From Planctomycetales bacterium 10988 (GTDB taxonomy: Bacteria; Planctomycetota; Planctomycetia; Pirellulales; Pb10988), in assembly GCA_009664345.1 (NCBI GenBank), contig CP043547.1, positions 3,066,709 through 3,130,708 on the forward strand: a stretch of 64,000 nt of DNA, read 5' to 3'. The notes beneath the pieces are model-generated. The model made no database searches. It was not told where the DNA came from and saw only the letters and a program-made list of their open reading frames with translations. Of this stretch, positions 17,519 to 26,435 are shown piece after piece (within the stretch, counting starts at the first letter, position 1; the number at the start of each line of letters is the position of its first letter). Made by a program: the position numbers and the translations under genes.

Positions 17519-19609
17519 TTACCCGACGTCGCCGAGATCAAGGACGGAGCCGTAACGCTGCCAGACCATGCGGCGGAGTTTGCGGAATTCGGGCTGTTTG
17601 AGTTGATCTTGAGAGACAAGATCGCAGGCCTTTTGGCGGGCCTCTTCGAGTACACGTTCGTCCTGCTGAAGATTGGCAATGCGTAACGGGGGCAGGCCAT
17701 GTTGCCGTGTGCCGAAGACATTGCCCGGTCCGCGGAGTTCAAAATCCAGCTCCGCCAGGCGAAAGCCATCGGTTGTGTCTACAAAAGCTTCGATCCGTTG
17801 CTTCCCACTCGCCGTCTTCGGATCGGCAAAGATACCACAATAGCCGGGGTAATTCCCGCGACTGATGCGACCACGCAGTTGGTGCAAAGCGGCCAGGCCG
17901 AACCGCTCCCCACTTTCGATCGCCATCAAGGTCGCGTTCGGCACATCGACACCGACTTCCACCACACTCGTCGAGATCAGCACTTGCGTCTCGCCCCGGC
18001 TGAAGGCATCCATGATCGAAGTCTTTTCCTCGATGCTCAGCCTGCCGTGCATGGTCGCAAGTCGTAAACCTTGCAGCGGTCCATTCGCCAAGGTCTCTTG
18101 CAAGACCTCAACGCTGGCGGCCTCCATCGCCTCTGAGGATTCAACCAATGGCGCGATCACGTAGCCTTGGCGGCCCGATTCGATCTTTTGCCGAAAGAAC
18201 TTCCACCACCGATCCGTTTGCGACGGGGTCACCCAATACGTATGTACCGGAGGGCGACCGGGAGGGAGTTCGTCCAGTACGCTCACCTCCAAATCGCCGA
18301 AGAGCGTCATGCCAACGGTGCGGGGAATCGGCGTCGCGGTCATGACAAGATAATGCGGAGAAACCTCCTCGCCCCGGAGCTGTGCCCGCTGCTTCACGCC
18401 GAACTTATGCTGTTCGTCAATCACAACCAGCCCCAACTTGTCGAAGGTAACGTCTTGCTGCAAGAGCGCCTGCGTACCGACAATGATATCCCAATCCCCG
18501 GCGGCGATCTCAGCAAGTTTCTCTTTCCTTTGTTTGCTCGGCATTCCCCCGGAGAGCATCGTTCGCCGGACGCGACTTCCAAAAAGTAGTTTTTCGATGG
18601 TATGCCAATGCTGTCGGGCCAGGACTTCGGTCGGGGCCATGAGGATCGCTTGATAGCCATGGGCGACCGCCAGAAGCATCGCATACAGGGCGACGACGGT
18701 CTTGCCGCTGCCGACATCCCCTTGCAAAAGCCGGTTCATGGGAATCGGGCGGGCCATGTCTTGGGCGAGTTGCTCGATGGCTCGCGTTTGGCTGCCCGTC
18801 AATTCAAAGGGCCACCGCCGCATGATCCGGGCATGAATCTTCGTCGTTGCGGGAAGTTGTGGAGCGGTTAATGTTGCTTGCTGCCCGAATCTTCGGACGG
18901 CCAACGCAAGCTGCATGATGAACAGTTCTTGAAAGACGAATCGCCGCCGGGCATGCTGAAGTTGTTCAAGATCGTCGGGAAAATGAAGGGCCGGGAGGGC
19001 CTCTCGCAGTGGCATCAAGGTGTGGGATTCAAGAAAGTCCTCGGGAAAAACCTCGTCCAAGACACCGACATAATCCTCGAGAGCAGCCGTGACGATTTTA
19101 CGAAAGAGGTGCTGGCCAAAGCCTTCCGGCAAACGATAGAGGGGATGAATTGGCCGCGGCAGGTCCTCTTCCAAACTCTCCAGCCGCTTGGTGCGGGGAT
19201 GGATCATCTCCCAGGTCTGGCCACGTCGCTTAGGCGTGCCTTCTAAATAATAAGCTTCGCCCGGCGAAAACTGCTCCGCTAGAAATGGCATGTTGAACCA
19301 CACCGCTCGCAGATACGTGCCATGCTCTCGAAAGAGAACTCCGGTGATCGAGCGGCCCGTTTGCTGGTTACTCCCCTGACGATCGACCTCGACGACACTC
19401 GCCCGCACGCCGGCATCGACGCCCTCTTCCAAATCGCCAAGATGAATCAACGGGGCAAACGTCTGCCAATCACGGGGGAAATAAAAGAGAAGATCGCGAA
19501 TTGTGAACAGCCCCATCTGCCGTAACAGGTCTGCCCGCTGCGGCCCGACCTCTCGAAGTCGATCAACCGAAGCCGACAAAATCTTTTGAGGAGAAGCGGG
19601 CGTGGTCAC
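17519..19609 (-). CDS. recG: ATP-dependent DNA helicase RecG
   Basis: RecG is a branch-migration helicase that remodels stalled forks and Holliday junctions. The wedge/OB domain is in the N-terminal third (VGPQRADLLRQMGLFTIRDL, YYLEGTPKRRGQTW). Motif I GDVGSGKT is near residue 295 and DEQH near 396, followed by MTATPIPRT, SVVEVGVDVPNAT and QLRGRISRG. The length of about 696 aa matches the family. The TTG at 19621 is possible, but the GTG at 19609 has GGAAGG upstream and is preferred. The gene starts just after hemB's stop region and the strand order suggests readthrough from hemB. Confidence 0.96.
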   Translation of the reverse strand: MTTPASPQKILSASVDRLREVGPQRADLLRQMGLFTIRDLLFYFPRDWQTFAPLIHLGDLEEGVDAGVRASVVEVDRQGSNQQTGRSITGVLFREHGTYLRAVWFNMPFLAEQFSPGEAYYLEGTPKRRGQTWEMIHPRTKRLESLEEDLPRPIHPLYRLPEGFGQHLFRKIVTAALEDYVGVLDEVFPEDFLESHTLMPLREALPALHFPDDLEQLQHARRRFVFQELFIMQLALAVRRFGQQATLTAPQLPATTKIHARIMRRWPFELTGSQTRAIEQLAQDMARPIPMNRLLQGDVGSGKTVVALYAMLLAVAHGYQAILMAPTEVLARQHWHTIEKLLFGSRVRRTMLSGGMPSKQRKEKLAEIAAGDWDIIVGTQALLQQDVTFDKLGLVVIDEQHKFGVKQRAQLRGEEVSPHYLVMTATPIPRTVGMTLFGDLEVSVLDELPPGRPPVHTYWVTPSQTDRWWKFFRQKIESGRQGYVIAPLVESSEAMEAASVEVLQETLANGPLQGLRLATMHGRLSIEEKTSIMDAFSRGETQVLISTSVVEVGVDVPNATLMAIESGERFGLAALHQLRGRISRGNYPGYCGIFADPKTASGKQRIEAFVDTTDGFRLAELDFELRGPGNVFGTRQHGLPPLRIANLQQDERVLEEARQKACDLVSQDQLKQPEFRKLRRMVWQRYGSVLDLGDVG

Positions 19610-19619
19610 ATGGCCTTCC

Positions 19620-19632
19620 AAAAAGTGTTTTT
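19620..19632. repeat. Imperfect AAAAAGTGTTTTT palindrome
   Basis: A variant of the AAAAAGTGCTTTTT motif just upstream of recG; see also 19645, 20672, 33405 and 34123. Confidence 0.4.
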
Positions 19633-19644
19633 GAGATTCAAATT

Positions 19645-19658
19645 AAAAAGTGCTTTTT
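19645..19658. repeat. AAAAAGTGCTTTTT palindrome at the hemB stop codon
   Basis: A short inverted repeat (AAAAAG / CTTTTT) overlaps the hemB stop codon. The same motif, on either strand, lies at several other gene ends in the window. Confidence 0.5.
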
Positions 19659-20637
19659 ACGATTCTTGTAACCAGCGGGCGGCTTGCCGGGCGTAATAGG
19701 TGAGGATGACATCGGCACCCGCGCGGCGAATGGCGAGCAAACTCTCCAAAACCACTTTTTGCTCATCAAGCCAGCCGCGTTCACTGGCAGCCTTGAGCAT
19801 CGCATATTCGCCACTGACTTGATAAGCGGCAATCGGCAAAGGACTCGTCTCTCGCAAGGCCCGAATGACATCCAAGTAGGCCGCGGCCGGTTTGACCATG
19901 AGCATGTCGGCCCCTTCGGCTTCATCAAGTTGGGCTTCGCGAATCGCCTCGCGGACGTTGGCCGGGTCCATTTGATAGGTCTTTTTATCGCCGGATTTTG
20001 GAGCCGAATCGAGGGCATCCCGGAAAGGGCCATAAAAGGCTGAGGCATACTTCGCGGTATAAGCGAGAATCGAAACATGCTCGAAACCATCGGCATCGAG
20101 CGCGGTCCGAATCGCCCCAACGCGGCCATCCATCATATCCGAAGGAGCGATGATATCGGCCCCGGCTTGGGCCTGGCAAAGAGCCTGACGGCAAAGAACT
20201 TCGACGGTTTCATCATTCAGAATCGTCCCGTCTTCCGCGACGATGCCATCATGCCCATCACTGGAATACGGGTCCAACGCGACATCGGTGACGATCACCA
20301 AATCGGGCCACCGGTCTTTCATCGCACGAATTGTGCGCGGAATGATCCCTTCCGAATCATACGAACCGCTGCCGTGAGAATCCTTCAGCGAATCATCAAT
20401 CGCAGGAAAGAGGACAATCGCCCCGATGCCATCCTTCGCGGCCCCTTCGACCTCTTGCATCAATCCTTTGGGGCTGAGACGGAAACAACCCGGCATCGAT
20501 TCGATCGGTTCGTTCTCGTTTTTCTCATGGATAAATAACGGCAGAATAAACCGATCGGGGGCAAGTTCCGCCTCACGGCTGAAAGCCCGCACCACCGTAT
20601 TGGATCGATTGCGACGAGGTCGTTGAGGGAGCCGCAT
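19657..20637 (-). CDS. hemB: Porphobilinogen synthase (delta-aminolevulinate dehydratase)
   Basis: HemB condenses two 5-aminolevulinates to porphobilinogen in haem and tetrapyrrole synthesis. The 326-aa protein carries both Schiff-base lysines, Lys196 (AYTAKYASAFYGPFRDA) and Lys249 (MLMVKPAAAYLD). The segment at 118-131, DVALDPYSSDGHDG, replaces the zinc-binding Cys triad of E. coli-type enzymes with Asp/Ala/Ser, so this is the magnesium-dependent type. A GAAGGAAA ribosome site precedes the ATG. The neighbouring minus-strand sulfatase is upstream and recG downstream. Confidence 0.97.
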   Translation of the reverse strand: MRLPQRPRRNRSNTVVRAFSREAELAPDRFILPLFIHEKNENEPIESMPGCFRLSPKGLMQEVEGAAKDGIGAIVLFPAIDDSLKDSHGSGSYDSEGIIPRTIRAMKDRWPDLVIVTDVALDPYSSDGHDGIVAEDGTILNDETVEVLCRQALCQAQAGADIIAPSDMMDGRVGAIRTALDADGFEHVSILAYTAKYASAFYGPFRDALDSAPKSGDKKTYQMDPANVREAIREAQLDEAEGADMLMVKPAAAYLDVIRALRETSPLPIAAYQVSGEYAMLKAASERGWLDEQKVVLESLLAIRRAGADVILTYYARQAARWLQES

Positions 20638-20671
20638 GCGACGTTTCCTTCTCTAAAAATCTTGACGATTT

Positions 20672-20684
20672 AAAAAGTGCTTTT
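20672..20684. repeat. AAAAAGTGCTTTT palindrome between sulfatase stop and hemB start
   Basis: Same short palindrome as at 19645, just past the stop codon of the sulfatase gene. Confidence 0.5.
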
Positions 20685-20694
20685 GATGAATAGC

Positions 20695-22215
20695 CTATTG
20701 CTTGGATTCCAAATAGGCTTTGTATGCGGGAGCTAACGGATCGTTCGACGCTTCCATCTTATCCAAAAGGCGCTTTTGATATTGTTTGAGTAACGCTTGA
20801 TATTCCGGCTTATCGGCAAGGTTCTCCAAGGCATCAGGGTCTTCTTCATAGTTGTAAAGTTCTTCCGGCACACGATGCAGAAACAGATCGACGCGGGCGG
20901 CGATTTGCGGGTCTTTGTCCGCGGCCTTCTTCATGGCAGCCATCGTGAGGCCGGATTGCGATTCGTTTTTGAAGACCATTTCGCCATCGGCCCAGTCATT
21001 ATAAATATAGCCGAATTTGGCATCGATGATCGAACGCATCGGGTAATCGCGTTTGCCGGAGGTTCGATGGAATTGCGTAAAGACCTGGGTGCGGCTCGGT
21101 TGGGACTGCCCCAATAGGACGGGCAGGAACGACGTTCCATCCATTCCCTCTAGCGGAGGAAGATTCAAAGCCGCCAAGACGGTCGGAGTCAGATCAATCC
21201 CGCTAATGAAGTGTTGTTTGTCGAGCACGCCCGCTTTGACTTTGCCCGGCCAACGGACAATCCACGGAGTTCGCGTGGAATGCAAATAACAATTGGTCTT
21301 GCCAAAAGGCAACGGCATCCCGTGATCGGAGAGGAACATCACCAAGGTATTGTCAGCCAGGCCACTTTCTTCCAAAGCTTGGAGGACCTTGCCAGCCACC
21401 TGATCGGCTCGACGCACGGAAGTATAATACTCGGCCATTTCCTTGCGAATGTTAGGAAGGTCAGGCAAAAAGCCGGGGATGGTGACTTCTTCTTCTGAAT
21501 AGGGATTTTGTACTTGAGGGAAATTCGATGGCCTGGGATTACGAAGCTTCTTCCCCTTTTTGGTGACGCCGGCATTGCGAATTTTCTGCTTTTCCTGGCC
21601 GCTCCCGGCAAAAGGTCGGTGGGGGTCTTGAGCATTAGCCATCAGGAAGAAAGGTTGCTCGGCGTCTTTCGCTGCTTGAAGGAACTTGGTCGTTGCTTGG
21701 TAGTAATCTTCGGGACTTCGCCCAACATGCAGTTCGCTGGCGGGAACAATGACATCAAAGGCAAAGGATCGCGAAGGCACCACATGCGCAACTTTGGCAA
21801 GTAACCCATTATAATAACCGGCGGCTTTGAGCTGTTCGGGGAGGGTGGGAACGCCTTGGTTAATCTTTTCGAACCCCATCGCTCCATTGTTATGCGGATA
21901 ACGCCCCGTCATCCAGACGGCTCGGCAAGGCTGGCAGACCGCAATCGTCACGTGGGCCTGCCGGAAAAGCATTCCTTCCGCGGCCAATGCATCGAGATTC
22001 GGAGAGATATTCGGAACGGAGCAACCATTGACTCCCAGCGAATCCCAATTCATATCATCCACAGTGATCAACAAAAAGTTAGTTTTGGATTCGGCCTCTT
22101 GGGCAAAGAGAGGTTGTACTCCCTGCCAAACAACTCCTGCAATGAAAAGCAGACAGATCGTCAAGCCAAACCCGGAAGGACATTTTTTAGAGTGATCACG
22201 GATAGGGAAAATCAT
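20695..22215 (-). CDS. Exported formylglycine-dependent sulfatase
   Basis: This is a type I sulfatase of 506 aa with an N-terminal hydrophobic signal (to about residue 39, LFAQE). The metal-binding DD lies in ITVDDMNWDS (50-59). The FGly motif C-x-P-x-R is CQPCR at 94-98, so Cys94 is the predicted formylglycine. LSDHGMPLPFGKTN and DPHRPF contribute further active-site residues. It probably cleaves sulfate esters from algal or host polysaccharides in the periplasm; the substrate is unknown. A sulfatase-modifying enzyme is not in this window. AGAGA precedes the ATG. Confidence 0.92.
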   Translation of the reverse strand: MIFPIRDHSKKCPSGFGLTICLLFIAGVVWQGVQPLFAQEAESKTNFLLITVDDMNWDSLGVNGCSVPNISPNLDALAAEGMLFRQAHVTIAVCQPCRAVWMTGRYPHNNGAMGFEKINQGVPTLPEQLKAAGYYNGLLAKVAHVVPSRSFAFDVIVPASELHVGRSPEDYYQATTKFLQAAKDAEQPFFLMANAQDPHRPFAGSGQEKQKIRNAGVTKKGKKLRNPRPSNFPQVQNPYSEEEVTIPGFLPDLPNIRKEMAEYYTSVRRADQVAGKVLQALEESGLADNTLVMFLSDHGMPLPFGKTNCYLHSTRTPWIVRWPGKVKAGVLDKQHFISGIDLTPTVLAALNLPPLEGMDGTSFLPVLLGQSQPSRTQVFTQFHRTSGKRDYPMRSIIDAKFGYIYNDWADGEMVFKNESQSGLTMAAMKKAADKDPQIAARVDLFLHRVPEELYNYEEDPDALENLADKPEYQALLKQYQKRLLDKMEASNDPLAPAYKAYLESKQ

Positions 22216-22244
22216 TCCAATCTCTTTCTAGTTGAGACTTAGAA

Positions 22245-22330
22245 GCTCTGACAAAACTGATTTTAGTTAGCCTAAAACACTCGAATGCAAGTGATTTTGC
22301 ACCGAATTAGGAGGTTTTGTCCGAGCCACT
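22245..22330. repeat. 86-bp palindromic intergenic element (REP/MITE-like), copy 2
   Basis: GCTCTGACAAAAC begins at 22245 and GTTTTGTCCGAGC ends near 22326, followed by CACT. An inner TGCAA / TTGCA repeat lies in the middle. Length equals the copy at 11498 although the interior differs. Confidence 0.75.
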
Positions 22331-23120
22331 TAAAGTGGGGAACAGCATCTGGGATGGTCATCCAAGCAGGAACAAGCCAAGGATTCCCCAATTTTATAAG
22401 AACTTTGTCCCCTCGACAACGTAACGACCCAATCTTCAAAAGGAAGAAGGCAAGTCCGTTTATTTAGGCTTCTTTTAACTTCTAAGGAGATGCTGTTACC
22501 TCAAGGACTCGGCACCCGTTATTAAGCTTAGGAAAGAGTGCAAACGCGAAGCAGGAATCGCACCCTTTGGGTAGAAGTTCAGGACCAAAAGGGCATCTAC
22601 TAACCAGCATATTAATGATATGTAAATCTTTGAAATGGCTGTTTTATATAAAATTTTTTTAGAAAATTTCTCTAAGTGCCAGCAAGAGAATCGGATTTGT
22701 CCGTTTAAAAGCTGTTCGTAGCAAGAATTTAAGAAAAAAGCGTAATTTACCCTGGTATTACGAATATTGACGTTTATTGAATTCAACTATTTTGATTAAA
22801 ATCACACTTGGCAATCGACACTCCTCAATTCGATTGTACACTCCCGCCAGAAAATAATTAATTTTCGTCAAACTTTCCCCTTGTTTAGGTGGTTTTTGCG
22901 AACTTAAAATAGTTTCAGAAAATCATTCAAGCAGGCAGATATAAAATAAAGACTTCCTTAATCGTCATGGTTTTTATAATGGTTTGAGCGTATTGTTTCG
23001 CTGCTTTAAACGTCAGGGCATTCCTAAGCAGTTCCTTCCTTGTAACGCTCCAAGATGCACAACGAGTTAAAGAGGCTTCCACACGCATCGAGGCTTCCCA
23101 GCTTTTTTAGGACCGAACCT
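22331..23120. other. Gene-free, AT-rich interval
   Basis: There is no convincing gene. The only open frame of note (22496-22786, minus) has no homology signal that I recognise and lies in low-complexity, AT-rich sequence. The promoter of the gene at 23121 should lie here, but no clear -35/-10 pair was chosen. Confidence 0.4.
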
Positions 23121-24323
23121 ATGGCAACCCATACTGTCAGCCACACGCGAACAAGCCCTCAATTGGGTATTTGGGGAAAATCATTGCTCCCCGTTTCCTT
23201 GGCGAGTGTACTTCTTGTCTTTTGCATTGCTGTTGCCTGCTTCCATGAAGACCGTTCCATTGCGGATTCCTGGGGAGGAGAAGAACCGGCACACATGATC
23301 GTCACTGCTCCATCGGAAGGGATTACCTCTTTACGCAATGGTCGTGCTGTTCACGTGACGGGAGATTTGAGCGTCAAGTCGAACTTGCAAGATGAAACCT
23401 TTGGGCTAAGCGTACCAGCGGTGAAGATGCGTCGCCGTGTTGTGCTTTATCAATGGGAAGAGACCGTCGCGAATGAAGCCCGCTCGCAACTAGGCGGAAC
23501 TATTCAGAATGTTCAAGATGCCCGCTATCGTAAAGTTTGGCATCGAAACATCATTCCTTCGCAAGGATTTCTCGTCAAACGCTCGCCGGAAAATCCAAAA
23601 GCCAAAACAATTGAAGATCAAGAATATCTAGCCAAGGAAGTTCAACTGGGCGATTATACTCTGGCGATTTCGATGCTGGATAATCTGCAGCAGTATAAAC
23701 CGTTGCCTAGAAAGTACTTGCAAAAAGAGAAAGTCCCTGCCGCCATGCAGGCTTCCGTTCATCCGATTGAAGGGGGATGGTACATCGGAAACAATCCGCA
23801 TGTTCCGCAGATTGGCGATATGAAGGTCATGTACGATGTCATTTTGCCCGGTCCCGTGACGGCACTCGGCCAGCAACGTTCTACTCAACTTGGTCCCTGG
23901 ATTACCCGCTTCAATCAAAGAATCGAATTTCTTCAACAAGGGAGCTATTCGAAAGCTCAGGTCGTGGCCGCCTTACCCCACGAAGACCTTGTGCAAAGCT
24001 GGTCCATTCGTGTCGGAGTTTGGTTATTGATGAGTTTGACCATCTTCCTCTTGATGAAGCCATTAGCGGGGCTGACTCGCTCGCAAAGCACCATGCGAAA
24101 CATTTCACTAGGGGTTCAAGTTGGAATTTCTCTCTTGGCAGGAGGATCACTCGTCTTGGTGAATGCCTCGATGATGTGGCTCTTCTACCAACCGATTCTC
24201 GCCATCGGAATCTTTGTGACTTCGATTGCCTTAGCGATTCTGGTTTATTGGATTCTTAGCCGGTACAACACCAATCGCACGGTCGAGCCTTGGAATCCCC
24301 GCATGGCAGCCGTTTCTTATTAA
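23121..24323 (+). CDS. TMEM43/LUMA-like membrane protein
   Basis: The 400-aa protein has one N-terminal transmembrane segment (LLPVSLASVLLVFCIAVACF). A large non-cytoplasmic domain with VVLYQWEETV, typical of the TMEM43 family, follows. Three or so C-terminal helices (WLLMSLTIFLLMKPLAG, GVQVGISLLAGGSLVLV, AIGIFVTSIALAILVYWI) complete it. That topology fits the family, whose bacterial function is unknown. The ATG at 23121 has TAGGA 8 bases upstream; the ATG at 23055 lacks a ribosome site. Confidence 0.75.
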   Translation: MATHTVSHTRTSPQLGIWGKSLLPVSLASVLLVFCIAVACFHEDRSIADSWGGEEPAHMIVTAPSEGITSLRNGRAVHVTGDLSVKSNLQDETFGLSVPAVKMRRRVVLYQWEETVANEARSQLGGTIQNVQDARYRKVWHRNIIPSQGFLVKRSPENPKAKTIEDQEYLAKEVQLGDYTLAISMLDNLQQYKPLPRKYLQKEKVPAAMQASVHPIEGGWYIGNNPHVPQIGDMKVMYDVILPGPVTALGQQRSTQLGPWITRFNQRIEFLQQGSYSKAQVVAALPHEDLVQSWSIRVGVWLLMSLTIFLLMKPLAGLTRSQSTMRNISLGVQVGISLLAGGSLVLVNASMMWLFYQPILAIGIFVTSIALAILVYWILSRYNTNRTVEPWNPRMAAVSY

Positions 24324-24376
24324 TAAGCTTCAAGTGCTGCCTTCGCAATGAGTTCCGAGAGATTGAAAAGATCGCC

Positions 24377-24910
24377 TTAACGCAAAGTTCGGTCTTGCGC
24401 GAGACTCATCTGGCGGGTCACCGCTTCGAGAGCGGTCTGCATTTCATAAAGAACCTGTTCGGCGGGGCGACTGCCGACAAGACGATTCAACGGGGTTCCC
24501 TGCGGAGAAAGAAACTGCACGGTGGGGAATCCTGAAATCTGAAAGGTTTTACATACCTCTGGCTCTTTATCCGCATCGACGAGGACACAAATAAAGTCTT
24601 GGGACTGGGCGACAATCCGGGTATCGCTGAGGGCTTCTTCCATCATCTGATGACAATAGGAGCACCATTCCGCTGTGAAAAAGACAAGCATCGGCCGACC
24701 CTGCCGACGTGCCGTTTGCAATCCTTCTTCATAGCTTTCGATGAATTGCACGTTCTTCAAGGAGCCGTTGATCGCAAATTCCGCGGAAATCGATTCGCTG
24801 GAACTCCCCGGCTTTCGCTCGGAAATGCCAGGGGCACACCCCGCTCCGACCAAGACCGGCATTAATAAGACCCCGCTGACCACTCGTGGTCGAATCCGTC
24901 TCCATAACAT
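24377..24910 (-). CDS. Thioredoxin-like lipoprotein
   Basis: The protein is about 177 aa. A short basic N-terminus and hydrophobic stretch end at VLVGAGC, so Cys25 is a plausible lipidation site. The thioredoxin fold carries WCSYC (Cys83, Cys86) and a cis-Pro at 129 (SGFPTV). The FFTAEWCSYC context is like the DsbD C-terminal / thioredoxin_7 group of periplasmic disulfide reductases. A TTG 42 bases upstream is an alternative start. It is convergent with the TMEM43-like gene. Confidence 0.85.
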   Translation of the reverse strand: MLWRRIRPRVVSGVLLMPVLVGAGCAPGISERKPGSSSESISAEFAINGSLKNVQFIESYEEGLQTARRQGRPMLVFFTAEWCSYCHQMMEEALSDTRIVAQSQDFICVLVDADKEPEVCKTFQISGFPTVQFLSPQGTPLNRLVGSRPAEQVLYEMQTALEAVTRQMSLAQDRTLR

Positions 24911-25147
24911 ACGAAGTCCATCACCGTTTTGAGTCAAAACGTAGGCAGGCAATTGCAGATCGTTTGCCCCTTCCCCCAGCTTCTCCTAGACTTTCAGATA
25001 GGAACATTCCGAAAATCGGGAAAGCTACCCACCAAATCGACCCTTTCCGCAAAGAACTTGAACAGGAACAAAATCTCTTTTGTTTAAAAATCAACGGTCT
25101 TCTTGGGGCAAGAAGATGGACGAAATAGCGAGGATCTGTGAACAGTC

Positions 25148-25501
25148 ATGTCTTCTCCATACCCTAAAAACCTTCTTGAAAATCTCCCGGCTCAGCTTCC
25201 TGAGGAACTCATTGAAACGATTCTCGAAAATCCTCAACTTCGCATCGAACGAATTGTGAGTACCGGACAGGCCAGCCCGCCGGGGTTTTGGTATGACCAA
25301 GACGAGCATGAATGGGTTCTCGTTCTGCAAGGGGCGGCGAGACTGCAACTTGCCGATCAAGCAGAGCTCATCTCCCTCGAATCCGGCGATTCTCTCCTTA
25401 TTCCCGCTCACTGCCGGCATCGGGTGGACTGGACGACTGCGGAAAGCCCGACGGTTTGGCTGGCGATCTTTTGGCCCTCGGCAGAAGAATCCTCGACGTA
25501 G
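25148..25501 (+). CDS. Small cupin-fold protein
   Basis: The 117-aa single cupin domain has DQDEHEWVLVLQGAARLQ for the first metal motif and GDSLLIPAHCRHRVDW for the second. Conserved His and Glu suggest a bound metal. No enzyme activity can be assigned. It is followed after about 100 bases by lutA on the same strand, but no functional link is established. Confidence 0.8.
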   Translation: MSSPYPKNLLENLPAQLPEELIETILENPQLRIERIVSTGQASPPGFWYDQDEHEWVLVLQGAARLQLADQAELISLESGDSLLIPAHCRHRVDWTTAESPTVWLAIFWPSAEESST

Positions 25502-25597
25502 TCAGCTTGCGGAACTCGGTGGTCGTATAGCCTTCTTCGGATTTGTAAACTAGAATGAAAAGACTTTCACTTCCTTGTTTCTTTCCGGAGGTCAGGC

Positions 25598-26332
25598 GTG
25601 CGGATTTCGTTAATGATTCCCTGTTTTATCGATCAATTGTTTCCCCAGGTCGGCATTCGCATGGTGGAGATCTTTGAACGATTGGGCCATGAGGTCGAAT
25701 ATCCTATGGACCAAACCTGTTGCGGACAGCCGCCTTTTAACTCTGGTTTTCAAGATGAAGCCCGCCAAGTCGCCGTGCGTGTCTTGGAAATTTTCAAATC
25801 CGCCGAAGTCGTCGTTGTTCCCTCGGGATCATGTGCGGCGATGGTGAAAGTCTTCTATCCCGAGCTTTTTCAAGAGAGTCCTCAAGAGGAAGCCGCGAAG
25901 GAACTCGCCGCTAAAACCTGGGAGTTTTCGCAATTCCTCGTGGAAAAGCTGGAAGTGACCGATGTCGGAGCGAGTTTCCCTGGCAAGGTGACGTTTCATG
26001 ATGGATGCCACGGCTTGCGTGAACTCGGCGTGAAAGGGGCACCGCGGGCCCTGTTGGAAAAAGTCCGTGATCTCGAACTGGTAGAGATGGGCGAAGCGGA
26101 GACCTGTTGCGGATTCGGCGGAACGTTCGCGGTGAAGTTCCCTCAGATTTCCACGGCCATGGCCCAAGTGAAATCGAACTCCGCCGAAGAGAGTGGTGCC
26201 GAATATATCGTGTCGAATGACGCCAGTTGTTTGATGCAAATTCAAGGTTATCTTGATCGTCAGCCGAAGAATGAAATCCGCTGCTTCCATCTGGCCGAAG
26301 TTTTGGCCAAGAATCTAGACAAAACGGAATAG
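25598..26332 (+). CDS. lutA: LutA: lactate-oxidation complex Fe-S subunit
   Basis: LutA, LutB and LutC oxidise L-lactate to pyruvate. The 244-aa protein carries two CCG motifs of the heterodisulfide-reductase-like domain: TCCGQPPFNSG (Cys41-42) and ETCCGFGGTFAVKFPQIS (Cys170-171), plus HDGCHGLRELG between them. GTG at 25598 is supported by CCGGAGG upstream. lutB follows after about 100 bases. The family has glycolate-oxidase relatives, but length and pairing with LutB favour LutA. Confidence 0.92.
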   Translation: MRISLMIPCFIDQLFPQVGIRMVEIFERLGHEVEYPMDQTCCGQPPFNSGFQDEARQVAVRVLEIFKSAEVVVVPSGSCAAMVKVFYPELFQESPQEEAAKELAAKTWEFSQFLVEKLEVTDVGASFPGKVTFHDGCHGLRELGVKGAPRALLEKVRDLELVEMGEAETCCGFGGTFAVKFPQISTAMAQVKSNSAEESGAEYIVSNDASCLMQIQGYLDRQPKNEIRCFHLAEVLAKNLDKTE

Positions 26333-26435
26333 CCCTCGCCCCCGTTTTGAGAGTTGATTTCTTTTCAGAACTCCGGTTTCAATAGAACAATCCAGTGCCA
26401 GCTAGCCACACATTCCCAGCCAAAGGCCCTGCTCG

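Noticed and set aside
22496-22786. 96-aa minus-strand open frame between sulfatase and TMEM43-like gene
   Set aside because: AT-rich, no ribosome site and composition unlike a protein; treated as gene-free.
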